Positions 1 to 9,520 of a stretch of 64,000 bases of DNA are shown here, piece after piece (the first letter of the stretch is position 1; every line of letters begins with the position of its first letter). The translations under genes were made by a program, and so were the position numbers. The DNA lies in assembly GCA_025210485.1 (NCBI GenBank), contig JAOARN010000071.1, positions 1-64,000 of the forward strand. Reading direction: 5' to 3'. Source of the DNA: Marinifilaceae bacterium. Lineage in GTDB: Bacteria; Bacteroidota; Bacteroidia; Bacteroidales; Marinifilaceae. Under the pieces are notes generated by a model that saw only the letters and a list, made by a program, of their open reading frames with translations, made no database searches and was not told the origin of the DNA.

Positions 1-345
1 CAATTTCTTGAGCGTATAATAAAAAGGTTGCGATCTGCATTTATTGAAAATAAAGATATTGAAAATCAAATGGAAGTAGAGGATGATTATTTAAAAGAAA
101 TCATACAAAAGAATAATCAGATTGATTTTCTTGAAAACAAACTGGATGAAGAGCAGAAACTGAGATTGGAGAAGGAGTCAGAGTTGAAGAAGAAAGATTC
201 AGAATTGAAGGAGAAAGATACCGAACTTCAGGAAATGCGAAAAAGTATGTTTGAATTAGCTAGGATATTAAAACTCCAAGGAAAATCTAAATTAGAGATA
301 ATTCACTTAACCAAACTTTCGGAATCGGATATAGAGGAGCTTTAG
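1..345 (+). CDS. C-terminal part of an Rpn-like nuclease/putative transposase (5' end outside window)
   Basis: The reading frame is open from base 1, so this is the 3' end of a gene that starts before the window; no internal start needs to be assumed. The visible part is a highly charged coiled coil rich in Lys/Glu heptads (about residues 35-85), followed by a short helical tail that reads like ELARILKLQGKSKLEI and ends in SESDIEEL. That coil plus an 'iA..LK..G.s.e.I...tgLs..eI..L' tail is typical of the C-terminus of Rpn/PD-(D/E)XK-type recombination-promoting nucleases, common in Bacteroidota. The catalytic domain is not visible, so family membership is inferred from the tail only. It is separated from murG by 117 bases and is probably unrelated to it. 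Confidence 0.5.
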   Translation, partial: QFLERIIKRLRSAFIENKDIENQMEVEDDYLKEIIQKNNQIDFLENKLDEEQKLRLEKESELKKKDSELKEKDTELQEMRKSMFELARILKLQGKSKLEIIHLTKLSESDIEEL

Positions 346-462
346 GATTGTATTTATTTGATTGCAATTTGATTTTGAAAATTTTACCTATGTCCTGATT
401 AAAAAAAATATGATTTTTAAGATTTTCTGATTTATGTTTGATACTTTTATAAAAAAAACGAA

Positions 463-1599
463 ATGGGAGAAGATAATTTAAGAGTAATAATAAGTGGAGG
501 AGGAACAGGAGGACATATATTCCCTGCTATTTCTATTGCTAATGAGTTGAAATCGATTGATTCGAAAATAGAGATTCTATTTGTAGGAGCTATAGGAAAA
601 ATGGAAATGGAAAAAGTTCCAAATGCTGGTTATAAAATTATTGGTTTACCGATACAAGGCTTGCAAAGAAGTTTGACTAAGAGAAACTTAATGTTTTTGC
701 CAAAGTTGATTTCATCAGTAAGTAAAGCTAAGAAAATAATAAAAGATTTTAGTCCGCATGTAGCTGTTGGCGTAGGAGGTTATGCAAGCGGACCTCTTTT
801 GTATGCAGCGTCCAAAAATAAGATTCCCATACTAGTTCAAGAGCAGAATTCATATGCTGGATTGACAAACAAAATATTAGCAAAAAAAGCTAATTCCATA
901 TGTGTTGCATACGATGGAATGGATAAGTTTTTTGACTCATCGAAAATAAAATATACGGGAAATCCTATAAGGAAAGATTTGCACGAATTGGAAGACTTAA
1001 GGGAAGAAGCATATAGATATCTAGATATAGATTCTAGTAAAAAAACAATTTTAGTCGTAGGGGGAAGCCTAGGTGCTAGGACATTAAATAATAGTATATT
1101 AGCAAATTATGATAAACTGCTAGGAGCTGATGTTCAGTTAATATGGCAAACAGGTAAGTATTATTATAAGAAAATAAAAGAGGATTTAAGGGAGAAAGAA
1201 AGTCCGAATATAAAAATTCTAGAATTTATATCAAGGATGGATTTTGCATATTCTGTCGCAGATCTTGTTGTTTCGAGGGCTGGAGCAGGAACCATTTCTG
1301 AGTTAAGTGTAGCAAAAAAATCATGTATTCTTGTTCCATCACCAAATGTGTCAGAGGATCATCAAACTAAAAATGCGCAACAGTTAGTTGATAAAAATTC
1401 AGCAATATTAATTAAAGATTGGGAAGCAGAGGAAAAACTTGTTGAAACAGCCCTTAGTATAGTTAAGGATGATGAAAAATTGATTGACTTATCCAATAGT
1501 ATCTACAAATTAGCAAAACCAGATGCGTCAAACTTGATAGCCAAGGAAGTTATTAAACTTGCAGAAGAATATAGGAACAATAAAAATATTATTACCTGA
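463..1599 (+). CDS. murG: UDP-GlcNAc:undecaprenyl-PP-MurNAc-pentapeptide GlcNAc transferase MurG
   Basis: MurG is a GT28 glycosyltransferase on the inner face of the cytoplasmic membrane. It adds GlcNAc to lipid I to make lipid II, the last cytoplasmic step of peptidoglycan precursor synthesis. The N-terminus has the glycine-rich loop GGGTGGHIFPA, followed by GVGGYASGP and the QEQNSYAG segment. The C-terminal nucleotide-sugar domain shows VGGSLGA and the SRAGAGTISEL loop. At 378 residues it has the usual family length. The ATG at 463 gives a short N-terminus before the first beta strand, as expected. It is followed by a strong hairpin terminator, so it appears not to be co-transcribed with murC although the two are neighbours in the usual division/cell-wall cluster. 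Confidence 0.95.
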   Translation: MGEDNLRVIISGGGTGGHIFPAISIANELKSIDSKIEILFVGAIGKMEMEKVPNAGYKIIGLPIQGLQRSLTKRNLMFLPKLISSVSKAKKIIKDFSPHVAVGVGGYASGPLLYAASKNKIPILVQEQNSYAGLTNKILAKKANSICVAYDGMDKFFDSSKIKYTGNPIRKDLHELEDLREEAYRYLDIDSSKKTILVVGGSLGARTLNNSILANYDKLLGADVQLIWQTGKYYYKKIKEDLREKESPNIKILEFISRMDFAYSVADLVVSRAGAGTISELSVAKKSCILVPSPNVSEDHQTKNAQQLVDKNSAILIKDWEAEEKLVETALSIVKDDEKLIDLSNSIYKLAKPDASNLIAKEVIKLAEEYRNNKNIIT

Positions 1600-1619
1600 A
1601 TTTATTATTGTTAACAAAA

Positions 1620-1652
1620 AACCGAGGATATAATATAATTCTCGGTTTTATT
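1620..1652 (+). terminator. Intrinsic terminator after murG
   Basis: An inverted repeat (accgag at the left, ctcggt at the right) closes an AT-rich loop and is followed by a T-rich stretch. It sits 20 bases after the murG stop codon and separates murG from murC. Confidence 0.7.
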
Positions 1653-1740
1653 TATAAAAACCAAAAACTAATTAATAAATCCTAAGTTTATATCATTTTA
1701 TACAAGAATGATTTCGATTAGTTATATTTATGTAAATAAT

Positions 1741-1748
1741 TAATTTTG
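1741..1748 (+). promoter_or_regulatory. Candidate -7 element (TAnnTTTG) upstream of murC
   Basis: The sequence taattttg matches the Bacteroidota -7 consensus TAnnTTTG and lies 40 bases before the murC start and about 90 bases after the murG terminator. No clear TTTG -33 element is present at the expected distance, so only the -7 motif supports this. Confidence 0.3.
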
Positions 1749-1787
1749 TATTTTAATTACATTAAACAGCAATCATTTTTAATTTAA

Positions 1788-3170
1788 ATGAAATATTTAA
1801 CAGAGATGGACTTAAGTAAATTTGATAATATATATTTTATTGGTATTGGTGGTATTGGTATGAGTGCTATAGCACGATATTTCAAATTGATATCAAAGAA
1901 TGTAGCAGGTTATGACCGAACTCAGTCACATGTGACAAATGCACTTGGGGCAGAGAATATTAGAATTAATTTTATCGATCAGGAGTGGGCTATTCCAAAA
2001 GAATTTAGAAACCCAGAAAATTGTTTAATAGTTTATACCCCAGCCGTTCCTGAAAATAATGCTCAATACGTTTTCTTTAGAAAAAATAAATTTACAATGC
2101 TTAAAAGAGCAAAAGTTTTGGGTTTGTTATCGAAATATAAAAGATCTATCGGAATCGCCGGAACTCATGGAAAAACTACAATTTCGACGATTACTTCTCA
2201 TATATTTAAAAGCTCACAGCTAGATTGCTCCGCATTTATTGGGGGAATTGCAAGGAATTATAATTCAAATTTTCTCTTTTCGCCTAATAGTGATTTTATG
2301 ATATTGGAGGCTGATGAATTTGATAGATCATTTTTAAATTTAAACCCAGAAATTGCATTAGTTAGCTCGATGGATGCAGACCATTTGGATATTTATAATA
2401 ATAAAAAATGCTTGGAGCAGAATTTTCAAGAATATGTTAATTGCTTAAAACCAAATGGCCTTCTTATATATAAAAAAGGATTGAAGCTTAAGACTTCTCA
2501 GAAATCATACTCCTATAGTCTTGATGATTCAAAAGCAGATTTTTATGCTAAGAATATAAGTCTAGATGATGGCAATTATATATTTGATTTGGTATACCCA
2601 AATGGAGAATTCAAAAATTTACACTTTTCATATCCTGGTCTGGTTAATGTTGAAAACGCAATTGCAGCATCAGCAATTGCTATATTATCAGGAGTGAATG
2701 AGATAGAACTGAACGAAGCTTTAGCAAATTTTCAAGGAGTTTATAGGAGATTCGATTATCAAATTAAATCAGATGAATTAGTTTATATAGATGATTACGC
2801 ACACCATCCAACAGAGCTTGATGCATGTATAAATTCGGTGAAAAAAATGTATCCAGATAAGAAAATATGTGGTATTTTTCAGCCACATCTGTATTCACGA
2901 ACTAGGGATTTTGCAAACGAATTTGCTGAATCTTTGAACCTATTAGACGAACTTGTGCTTTTGGATATATATCCAGCAAGAGAGGAACCTATACCTGGTG
3001 TTAGTTCTGAAATAATTATGAAAAATATAAAAAAACCTGTACGAATTGTACCTAAGGATGATTTAATTGATCATCTTCATAGTTTGGAGTTTGATGTATT
3101 ATTAAGTTTAGGAGCTGGAGATATTGATAAATTAGTAAATAAAATAAAGCAAAGTTTCGATAAAGAATAA
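1788..3170 (+). CDS. murC: UDP-N-acetylmuramate--L-alanine ligase MurC
   Basis: MurC is the cytoplasmic ATP-dependent ligase that adds L-Ala to UDP-MurNAc, the first step of the peptide stem. The N-terminal UDP-binding domain has GIGGIGMSAIA (about residues 20-30). The central domain carries the P-loop GTHGKTT and the downstream ADEFDRSFLNL and DADHLDIY segments. The C-terminal domain has IDDYAHHPTE and FQPHLYSRT. At 460 residues it is of normal length. In most Bacteroidota it is followed by ftsQ, ftsA and ftsZ, but here the next gene is convergent and unrelated, so the division genes have been separated from it. Confidence 0.95.
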   Translation: MKYLTEMDLSKFDNIYFIGIGGIGMSAIARYFKLISKNVAGYDRTQSHVTNALGAENIRINFIDQEWAIPKEFRNPENCLIVYTPAVPENNAQYVFFRKNKFTMLKRAKVLGLLSKYKRSIGIAGTHGKTTISTITSHIFKSSQLDCSAFIGGIARNYNSNFLFSPNSDFMILEADEFDRSFLNLNPEIALVSSMDADHLDIYNNKKCLEQNFQEYVNCLKPNGLLIYKKGLKLKTSQKSYSYSLDDSKADFYAKNISLDDGNYIFDLVYPNGEFKNLHFSYPGLVNVENAIAASAIAILSGVNEIELNEALANFQGVYRRFDYQIKSDELVYIDDYAHHPTELDACINSVKKMYPDKKICGIFQPHLYSRTRDFANEFAESLNLLDELVLLDIYPAREEPIPGVSSEIIMKNIKKPVRIVPKDDLIDHLHSLEFDVLLSLGAGDIDKLVNKIKQSFDKE

Positions 3171-3187
3171 ATCAATTATTCTATAAT

Positions 3188-3241
3188 AAAATCAATTTAA
3201 TATATAGATTTTTAAAAACTAGATATTGAATTGATTTTATT
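3188..3241. terminator. Bidirectional terminator between murC and the kinase gene
   Basis: A 20-base left arm (3188-3207) pairs with a right arm (3219-3238) with two mismatches. It is flanked by A-rich sequence on the left and T-rich sequence on the right, so it can serve both convergent genes. Confidence 0.65.
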
Positions 3242-3245
3242 CGTT

Positions 3246-4604
3246 TTAGAATGTTAAAGTAAAACATGTCTTAATATCGGGCTCTGATTGAGCAGTTATA
3301 GTGCCTCCATGTAATCTTAAAATTTGCTTTGACAGGCTTAAACCTATACCTGAGCCTGTAGGCTTGGTAGTAAAAAATGGAATAAATATCTTATCCAATA
3401 CCTCTTTAATTATACCTTGTCCATTGTCACAAACTCTGATACAAATCCTTCCTCGTGCATTTAAATAAGCACTTATGTTTAATTCTGCATTCTCTGTTTT
3501 TGTAAGTGCATGTATTGAATTAGTCATCAAGTTTATAATAACCTGTTCTATAAGTTGTTCGTCAGCCCATAATTCTAAACTTATTGGATTTATGTCAATT
3601 TTACATTTTATATTATTCTTTTTAATATCCATTTCAAGTAGTTTATAGATATTATTTAATAATGATTCAACTGTAAATATTGAAAAATTTGGTTTAGGTA
3701 TTTTTGTTAAATTACGATAAGTGTCAACAAAATGTAATAATCCCGAACTTCTTTTGTGAATTGTTTTTAATGCCATCTTTACCTCGTCTAGGGTTTCGAT
3801 ATCATCATCCGAGAATTTATTCTCATTATTATCCCCAAAGTCATCCAGTATAGTTGTCAATGTAGTTGAAAGGGATGAAATAGGAGTGATTGAATTCATT
3901 ATCTCATGAGTTAGAACTCTTATTAGTTTTTGCCACGATTCTATTTCTTGCTCTTCTAATTCATACTGAATGTTTTTTATTGAAACCAAAGTTACTTGTC
4001 TGTTATTAACCTTGAATTCAGTTGCATAAACAGATAATTGAAGAATATCATCACCATTGTTAACTTTTACCAGGGTGTTTTCTCCATGTTTTAATTTCAA
4101 TAAAGCATCTACAAGATCCGAACTAAATTCATCCAGATCTTGTATTCTCTTTAAACTATTTATTTGGAAGAGTTTTTTTGATGCATTATTAATCATTTCA
4201 ACTTTTCCGTTTTTATAAAAGGCTATTAAACTAATTCCGATATGTTGAATTACAGTTTGCAGATAGAAATAGTGTTGTTCTTTTTCGGCTCTGATTTTCT
4301 GAAAATCAGATATAACTTCATTGAAAGACTCCTGAAGTTTATCAAATGAGCTGCCAAGTCCAGAAACCTGAAAATTTCTAGTGAAATCCGAATATCTTAT
4401 CGATTCAAGAAAGTTCCGAAGTAGCCTGTTAGTTTTTTCTACATATTTTAATATTTCATATATTTGAAACACTATTGCTATTAGGCATAATCCAGCCGTA
4501 AAGTATAGCTTTTTATATGTACCAAGATAAAATAATAAAAATATTGTAATCGACAGAACTACAATTCTAATTACGAAATTAATTCTAAAGCTTTTATAAA
4601 CCAT
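3246..4604 (-). CDS. NtrY-like sensor histidine kinase
   Basis: This is a membrane sensor kinase that should phosphorylate the sigma-54 response regulator encoded just upstream in the same operon. Two hydrophobic segments lie at residues 10-27 and 33-50 with almost no periplasmic loop, so the signal is probably cytoplasmic or membrane-borne. A HAMP/coil linker and a PAS-like region (about 115-215) follow. The HisKA motif LTHEIMNSITPI has its phospho-acceptor at about H233. The HATPase domain shows N-box (INLMTNSIHAL), DNGQGI, and GSGIGLSLSKQI. It overlaps the regulator gene by 11 bases, which indicates translational coupling. The stimulus cannot be read from the sequence. Confidence 0.9.
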   Translation of the reverse strand: MVYKSFRINFVIRIVVLSITIFLLFYLGTYKKLYFTAGLCLIAIVFQIYEILKYVEKTNRLLRNFLESIRYSDFTRNFQVSGLGSSFDKLQESFNEVISDFQKIRAEKEQHYFYLQTVIQHIGISLIAFYKNGKVEMINNASKKLFQINSLKRIQDLDEFSSDLVDALLKLKHGENTLVKVNNGDDILQLSVYATEFKVNNRQVTLVSIKNIQYELEEQEIESWQKLIRVLTHEIMNSITPISSLSTTLTTILDDFGDNNENKFSDDDIETLDEVKMALKTIHKRSSGLLHFVDTYRNLTKIPKPNFSIFTVESLLNNIYKLLEMDIKKNNIKCKIDINPISLELWADEQLIEQVIINLMTNSIHALTKTENAELNISAYLNARGRICIRVCDNGQGIIKEVLDKIFIPFFTTKPTGSGIGLSLSKQILRLHGGTITAQSEPDIKTCFTLTF

Positions 4605-5973
4605 ATTTTTCTAGTCTTCTATAAAGTGAAGTTCTTGTTAAACCAAGTTCACCCGCCGCTTTCGATATATTTCCTTTGTTGGTTTTAAGTACTTTTTGAA
4701 TGATATTTTTTTCTACTTCCTCCAGATTGTATGAATCGAATTCATTATCTGTATTGTTGGGTCTTATGTTTGATAATTGAAAATCTTCTGGACCTAGATT
4801 TTTATCGTCAGCCATAATTACAGCTCTTTCAATTAAATGCTGTAGTTCTCTGACATTTCCAGGCCAATTATATTCTTGTAATCTATTTATACATGGCTTT
4901 GATAATTTATTAATTTTCTTCTTATATTTTTTTGTATAAATATCCAAAAAATGTTCAGAAAGTGCAGGTATGTCATCTAATCTATCTCTAAGTGCAGGTA
5001 GGTTAATTTCAACGGTATTCATACGGTAAATTAAATCTTGTCTGTACTTATCCTCCATTGCCATTTCTTTTAGTGGCATATTTGTAGCGCAAATTAATCG
5101 TATATCAATCTGTATAGGTTTGTTTGAGCCCACTCGTGTAACTTCTCTTCTCTCCAAAACAGTAAGAAGTTTTGCTTGCATTGGAAGGCTTAGGTTACCA
5201 ATTTCGTCAAGAAATAATGTTCCTCCTGATGCTAATTCGAATCTCCCAGGTCTGTCGGCTTTAGCATCTGTAAATGCTCCTTTTACATGACCAAATAGTT
5301 CACTTTCAAACAAGTTTTCGTTGATAGAGCCTAAGTCAACACTTACAAAAATTTCATCTGCTCGAGATGAGTTGCGATGTAGAGCTCTTGCAACTAATTC
5401 TTTACCTGTTCCATTTTCCCCGAGAATCAAGATATTCGCGTCTGTTTTTGCAACTTTTGAAATCACCGAAAAAACGTTTTGCATTTCCTCTGATTCGCCA
5501 ATAAAATCGTTAAAGGGCCTACTTAACTCGGCACTTAATTCTTTTTGCTTGGATTTTAGTTGATCCACTTCTTCTTTCGATTTTCTTAAATTAATTGCTG
5601 AAGAAATGGTAGCTAATAATTTTTCATTTTGCCATGGTTTTAAGATAAAATCAGTCGCACCTGCTTTTATCGCTTTTACTGATTTTTCAATATCTCCGTA
5701 TGCAGTTATAAATAAAACAACAGCCTTTTCATCTATTTCCAATATCTTGTTTAACCAAAAATACCCCTCTTGACCACTAATAGCATCCTTGGTGAAATTC
5801 ATATCTAACAAAATAACATCATAGTTGTTTTGCTTCATCATTTTTGGAATTTCATTAGGGTCTGATTTTGTGTGAATCAGCTCAACATGTTGTTTTAATA
5901 ATAGTTTGATCGAAAATAAAATATCTTCATTGTCATCAACTACTAAAATTTTACCCTTTTTTTGGTTAGTCAT
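4594..5973 (-). CDS. NtrC-family sigma-54-dependent response regulator
   Basis: This is a three-domain enhancer-binding activator. The receiver domain (residues 8-125) has the acidic pair at DD13-14, the phospho-acceptor at about D57 in ILLDMNF, and the conserved Lys in LKPW. The AAA+ domain has Walker A GENGTGKE (185-192), the sigma-54-contacting GAFTDA loop (232-237) and Walker B LFLDEIGN (253-260). The Fis-type HTH is at the C-terminus (GNISKAAGELGLTRTSLYRRL). It should therefore activate sigma-54 promoters when phosphorylated by the kinase encoded next. The two genes form a minus-strand operon with the regulator first. Confidence 0.93.
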   Translation of the reverse strand: MTNQKKGKILVVDDNEDILFSIKLLLKQHVELIHTKSDPNEIPKMMKQNNYDVILLDMNFTKDAISGQEGYFWLNKILEIDEKAVVLFITAYGDIEKSVKAIKAGATDFILKPWQNEKLLATISSAINLRKSKEEVDQLKSKQKELSAELSRPFNDFIGESEEMQNVFSVISKVAKTDANILILGENGTGKELVARALHRNSSRADEIFVSVDLGSINENLFESELFGHVKGAFTDAKADRPGRFELASGGTLFLDEIGNLSLPMQAKLLTVLERREVTRVGSNKPIQIDIRLICATNMPLKEMAMEDKYRQDLIYRMNTVEINLPALRDRLDDIPALSEHFLDIYTKKYKKKINKLSKPCINRLQEYNWPGNVRELQHLIERAVIMADDKNLGPEDFQLSNIRPNNTDNEFDSYNLEEVEKNIIQKVLKTNKGNISKAAGELGLTRTSLYRRLEKYGL

Positions 5974-6265
5974 AATATTAGCAAATTTTAAAAGTGTTTC
6001 CCTTATCCTATAATTTTGGTGTAATTGATATAGGATTGTTCTCCTACTATTTTGCTTAGCCTTATAGTAGTGAACATATTTAGTTTAAAAAATCGTTACC
6101 AAATTTAATAAAAAAATGCACGAAAACGAACATTTATATTGAAATATTATTTTTTTTATGTTTTTAAATGTTGGTTATAATAAATCTATATGAGTGTAAT
6201 TTTATAAATACAAAATAGACTTGCATGTTTGTTTTGTTTTTGTTAATACTGTTAGAGATGTATTT

Positions 6266-7567
6266 TTATAAGCTGTTGGTGTTTAATGCTTTTTTGTAGA
6301 AAATGGCTTGAAAAACAGCTCTCGCTAACATAAATGATAACATGGCTATCCAAAGGGCATTATTATTTAATATGTTTTTTAAAAGATAAAAGCACGGAAA
6401 GAAGAATCCAAAACAAGCTATAATCATAGTGTTTCGCATAAGTTTAGCTGCAGTTAACCCGATATATATGCCATCGAAAATAAATGATGCAAAACTCAGA
6501 ATAGGTAGTAGATATAGCCATTGGATATAAGTCATTGCAAGCTCAATAGTTTCGTTTGAGTTTGTAAAAATCGAAAGTATATTCCGAGCACCAAGGATAT
6601 ATAAAATTGTAAATAACAGACTTAATCCTATTCCCCAAATAAATAAATATCGTACTAATTTGTTTAATGCATTTTTTTCTTTAGCGCCATAGAATTTCCC
6701 TACAAGAGCTTCAGCAGCATAGGCAAAACCATCCATAAAATAAGAAAAAATAAAAAGAAATTGTAGTAAAATTGTATTTGCAGCAAGTATGTCTTTATTA
6801 AGGCCGGCAGATTCTGCTGTGAAAAATGAAAAAACAATAATTATGCAGAAGGTTCTTATGAAAATATCGCTATTAATTGACATGAATTTCTTCAGCTTAT
6901 CTATCCGTATTAATGAGTTTAGTGTAATAGATATTAACAAATCAGAATGTTTTCTTAATACAGTAATTACAAATATCGAACATGAGATATACTGTGTTAT
7001 CAGTGTTCCTAATGCAACTCCTTTTGCTTCCATGTCAAAGAAATATACAAAAATGAAAGATAAGCTAATATTTATAAGATTACCACAAATTGCAACTATC
7101 ATCGGGATTTTGGCATTCTGCATTCCTATAAACCAACCATTTAGAGCGTAAAGAGATATGGTGGCTGGAGCTGCCCAAATTCTTATGTAAAAATATTGAC
7201 GAGCAATGTTTTCTACATTTTGTTCACTTTCAAAAAGATAGAAACTTAGTAGTTCTATTGGTTTTTGGAGTAGAATAATTAAAAAACCTGCCAATATTGC
7301 GATGCTTAGTCCTCTAATAAGTGTGTTGATTTGTTCAGACCTATCTTTTTCACCATATGATTGTGCGGTGATTCCGGTTGTTCCCATTCTTAAAAATGCA
7401 AATGACCAATAGATAAAGTTAAATATGGTTCCAGCTAAAGCTATACCTCCTATAAAATCAACATTGCCGAGATGTCCCATAAGAGCAATATCAACAGCTC
7501 CCAGTAGTGGTACTGTTATATTGCTTATTATATTTGGCAAAGCAAGTCTTAATATGCTTTTATTCAT
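6266..7567 (-). CDS. MATE-family multidrug/metabolite efflux transporter
   Basis: The protein is an integral membrane transporter of 433 residues with about twelve hydrophobic segments arranged as two similar halves. The start MNKSILRLALPNIISNITVPLLGAVDIALMGHLG carries the typical MATE opening, where the first helix is followed by D...GHLG. The later MGTTGITAQSYG segment matches the corresponding family region of the first half. The length is standard for DinF/NorM relatives. It would export cationic or other small compounds using an ion gradient; substrate and coupling ion cannot be assigned. It is transcribed alone, divergent from the prohibitin-like gene. Confidence 0.85.
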   Translation of the reverse strand: MNKSILRLALPNIISNITVPLLGAVDIALMGHLGNVDFIGGIALAGTIFNFIYWSFAFLRMGTTGITAQSYGEKDRSEQINTLIRGLSIAILAGFLIILLQKPIELLSFYLFESEQNVENIARQYFYIRIWAAPATISLYALNGWFIGMQNAKIPMIVAICGNLINISLSFIFVYFFDMEAKGVALGTLITQYISCSIFVITVLRKHSDLLISITLNSLIRIDKLKKFMSINSDIFIRTFCIIIVFSFFTAESAGLNKDILAANTILLQFLFIFSYFMDGFAYAAEALVGKFYGAKEKNALNKLVRYLFIWGIGLSLLFTILYILGARNILSIFTNSNETIELAMTYIQWLYLLPILSFASFIFDGIYIGLTAAKLMRNTMIIACFGFFFPCFYLLKNILNNNALWIAMLSFMLARAVFQAIFYKKALNTNSL

Positions 7568-7844
7568 GTTTTATGCTTTTTTAAATTCGATTTTTAATTG
7601 GTACAATATTAATAAAATATGTTTTGTATTTATTCTTTGTGCTAGTTTTATAGAATCAATAATCCTTTAGGCAGAATAAATTTTTATGTCTAATTACATT
7701 GTTTATCTAATCTAAAATATTATATTTACTAAGTCTATTAATATTCAAAGTGCATTATAGTATTTATGAAATTATAAATAAAGAAGAGAATAAAAATGCA
7801 TTTTGTTTTTTTATACGAATTACAAAACATTTGAATTTACGACT

Positions 7845-8657
7845 ATGAAACAAAAACCATATTTTTTACTTGTATTAATCTTTATAGGAGCAGTGCTTGT
7901 TATTTCAAGTTCTAGTATGTTCTATACTTTGAAGCCAGGAGAACGTGGAGTTATATTTAGAAAATTTACGGGCGGTCTGGATAAGGATAACGTTATACTT
8001 CCTGGGTTTACTGTTATTGCTCCTTGGAATGAAATATATGTATATGATGTAAGGGAGCAAAAAAGCGAAGAGACAATGGATATTCTTGATAAGAATGGTC
8101 TTTCTATTAAATTAGATGTTTCTGTTCGTTTCAACCCTATATACAATAAAATTGGATTTTTACATGAAATTTTTGGGAAAAACTATGTGAATCAATTAGT
8201 TGTTCCAGAGGTGCGATCTTCAGTTAGACAAGTTGCTGGTAGATATACTGCTGAAGAAATATACTCGACAAAGAGAAAAGAAGTCGAAAATGCAATAATC
8301 AAAGAAACTACAGATATTCTTAAAAACAATAATATAAAGATGCAGACTCTTTTGATTCGTTCAATAAATCTTCCTGAAAAAATAAAGGTAGCTATTGAAA
8401 ATAAACTTCAGCAAGAACAGGAAGCTTTGGCATATCAATTTAAGCTTGATAAAGAAAAAAGTGAGGCTGAAAGAAAAAGAATCGCTGCTGAGGGTGAGGC
8501 TGCTGCAAATAAAATCATTAATAATAGTTTAACATCTTCTTTGCTTAAAATGCGTGGAATAGAGGCTACTATTAAATTATCAGAATCTCAAAACTCTAAA
8601 GTAGTTGTAATTGGTTCTGGTTCAGATGGACTTCCTCTGATTTTAGGAAACAATTAA
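7845..8657 (+). CDS. Prohibitin-like SPFH-domain membrane protein
   Basis: An N-terminal membrane anchor (about residues 6-26 from the chosen start) is followed by an SPFH/prohibitin domain with LKPGERGVIFRKF, then VREQKSEETMDILDKNGLSIKLDVSVRF, and a helical Glu/Lys/Ala-rich coiled coil (KLQQEQEALAYQF...EAERKRIAAEGEAAAN). Relatives form large ring or cage assemblies on membranes, often near membrane proteases. I prefer the ATG at 7845 over the one at 7803 because it places a Lys-containing head directly before the anchor; the upstream extension (14 residues) adds nothing family-like. The gene ends in its own terminator. Confidence 0.85.
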   Translation: MKQKPYFLLVLIFIGAVLVISSSSMFYTLKPGERGVIFRKFTGGLDKDNVILPGFTVIAPWNEIYVYDVREQKSEETMDILDKNGLSIKLDVSVRFNPIYNKIGFLHEIFGKNYVNQLVVPEVRSSVRQVAGRYTAEEIYSTKRKEVENAIIKETTDILKNNNIKMQTLLIRSINLPEKIKVAIENKLQQEQEALAYQFKLDKEKSEAERKRIAAEGEAAANKIINNSLTSSLLKMRGIEATIKLSESQNSKVVVIGSGSDGLPLILGNN

Positions 8658-8687
8658 GATAAAATACTAAATATATTATAATCTATT

Positions 8688-8725
8688 AAAATAGAGTGAG
8701 CATCGTTGCTTGCTCTATTTTTTTT
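8688..8725 (+). terminator. Intrinsic terminator after the prohibitin-like gene
   Basis: The arms aaatagag..agca and tgct..ctctattt pair around a tcgt loop, with two internal G-U wobbles, followed by a run of eight T residues. It starts about 30 bases after the stop codon. Confidence 0.85.
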
Positions 8726-9200
8726 GCATGTAAGTCGGTGTGGTATTAATTCTTAACGATAGTATTGTTAAGTGGATTATCTATTGTTAAATGTATTAAA
8801 CAGTTTAAAGTTTTAATTTAAAATACTAGTAGTGTAATTTAAAAGATAATTTCTAAACTTGTTATTATAAGTTGACATCTGTATTCTTTTTTTATTGTTT
8901 TGAAAATCTGCAAGCTATTTTTTTTATTAGTTAAACCCAAAAAAATGCTTCCAAAATAGAGATTAATAAAAACTATAATATTTAATGTAAATATTAACAT
9001 AAAAAGGCTGTCTGTATTTTTGATTTTCAAATATTTTTATTAAATTCAACCTATGTAAATGATACAACAGTTATAGACTTTTGGTATTATTTACATTCTA
9101 AAATTTACTTATTCATTTCGAAATATTATTCAGTTGTTGACGGGTTCAAAGAAGGAAAAATAAATCAGAGAATGATTTATTTATGAATAATTTTTCGATT
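8726..9200. other. Gene-poor AT-rich stretch
   Basis: No convincing gene is seen. One minus-strand frame of 63 codons exists (8839-9030) but has no start context, homology or compositional support. No RNA gene was recognised. It probably holds the promoter region of the hibernation factor gene. Confidence 0.5.
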
Positions 9201-9205
9201 AAAAA

Positions 9206-9212
9206 AAGGAGG
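9206..9212 (+). promoter_or_regulatory. Strong Shine-Dalgarno sequence of the hibernation factor gene
   Basis: The sequence aaggagg is a full anti-SD match, four bases before the ATG at 9217. Most genes in this window lack such a site, as is usual in Bacteroidota, so this one stands out and fixes the start. Confidence 0.7.
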
Positions 9213-9216
9213 ATTT

Positions 9217-9495
9217 ATGAGTATTAGATGTCAATTTGAGGGTATTACACCTAGAGAAGATCTTAAAGAACATATTGAAGAGAAATTCGATAAAATGTAT
9301 AAACAGCATTCTCATATTTCAAGTGCACAGGTTACATTATCAGTAGTTAACTCACCAGAGAAGACAAACAAAGAAGTTAAGGTTTTAATTAATTCACCAA
9401 TTGGAGGAGATGGAGTATTTGTGCAGAAATCATCTGAAAGTTTTGAGCATGCCGCAAGTTTGGCTTTTGATGCCATAAGAAAAAAATTAGAATAA
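9217..9495 (+). CDS. hpf: Short ribosome hibernation promoting factor (HPF/YfiA family)
   Basis: A 92-residue protein with the beta-alpha-beta-beta-beta-alpha fold pattern of the S30AE/HPF domain: the first strand (MSIRCQFEGI), helix LKEHIEEKFDKMYK, the strands around AQVTLSVV and KEVKVLI, and the final helix FEHAASLAFDAIRKKLE. Only the short N-terminal domain is present, without the long C-terminal dimerisation domain. Family members bind the 30S decoding region and stabilise inactive ribosomes in stationary phase. The gene is monocistronic, with a strong ribosome binding site and a perfect terminator, and is flanked by unusually long gene-free stretches that could carry stress control. Confidence 0.88.
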   Translation: MSIRCQFEGITPREDLKEHIEEKFDKMYKQHSHISSAQVTLSVVNSPEKTNKEVKVLINSPIGGDGVFVQKSSESFEHAASLAFDAIRKKLE

Positions 9496-9520
9496 TAAAT
9501 AACTTTATTATGCTTTATAG

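Noticed and set aside
6789-7151. 120-codon plus-strand frame
   Set aside because: Antisense to the MATE transporter gene; no independent support.
7803-7844. Longer N-terminus for the prohibitin-like protein
   Set aside because: The 14 extra residues precede a better start at 7845 that places the membrane anchor correctly.
8839-9030. 63-codon minus-strand frame in the gap before hpf
   Set aside because: Very AT-rich sequence, no start context, no recognisable domain; frames of this size are expected by chance.
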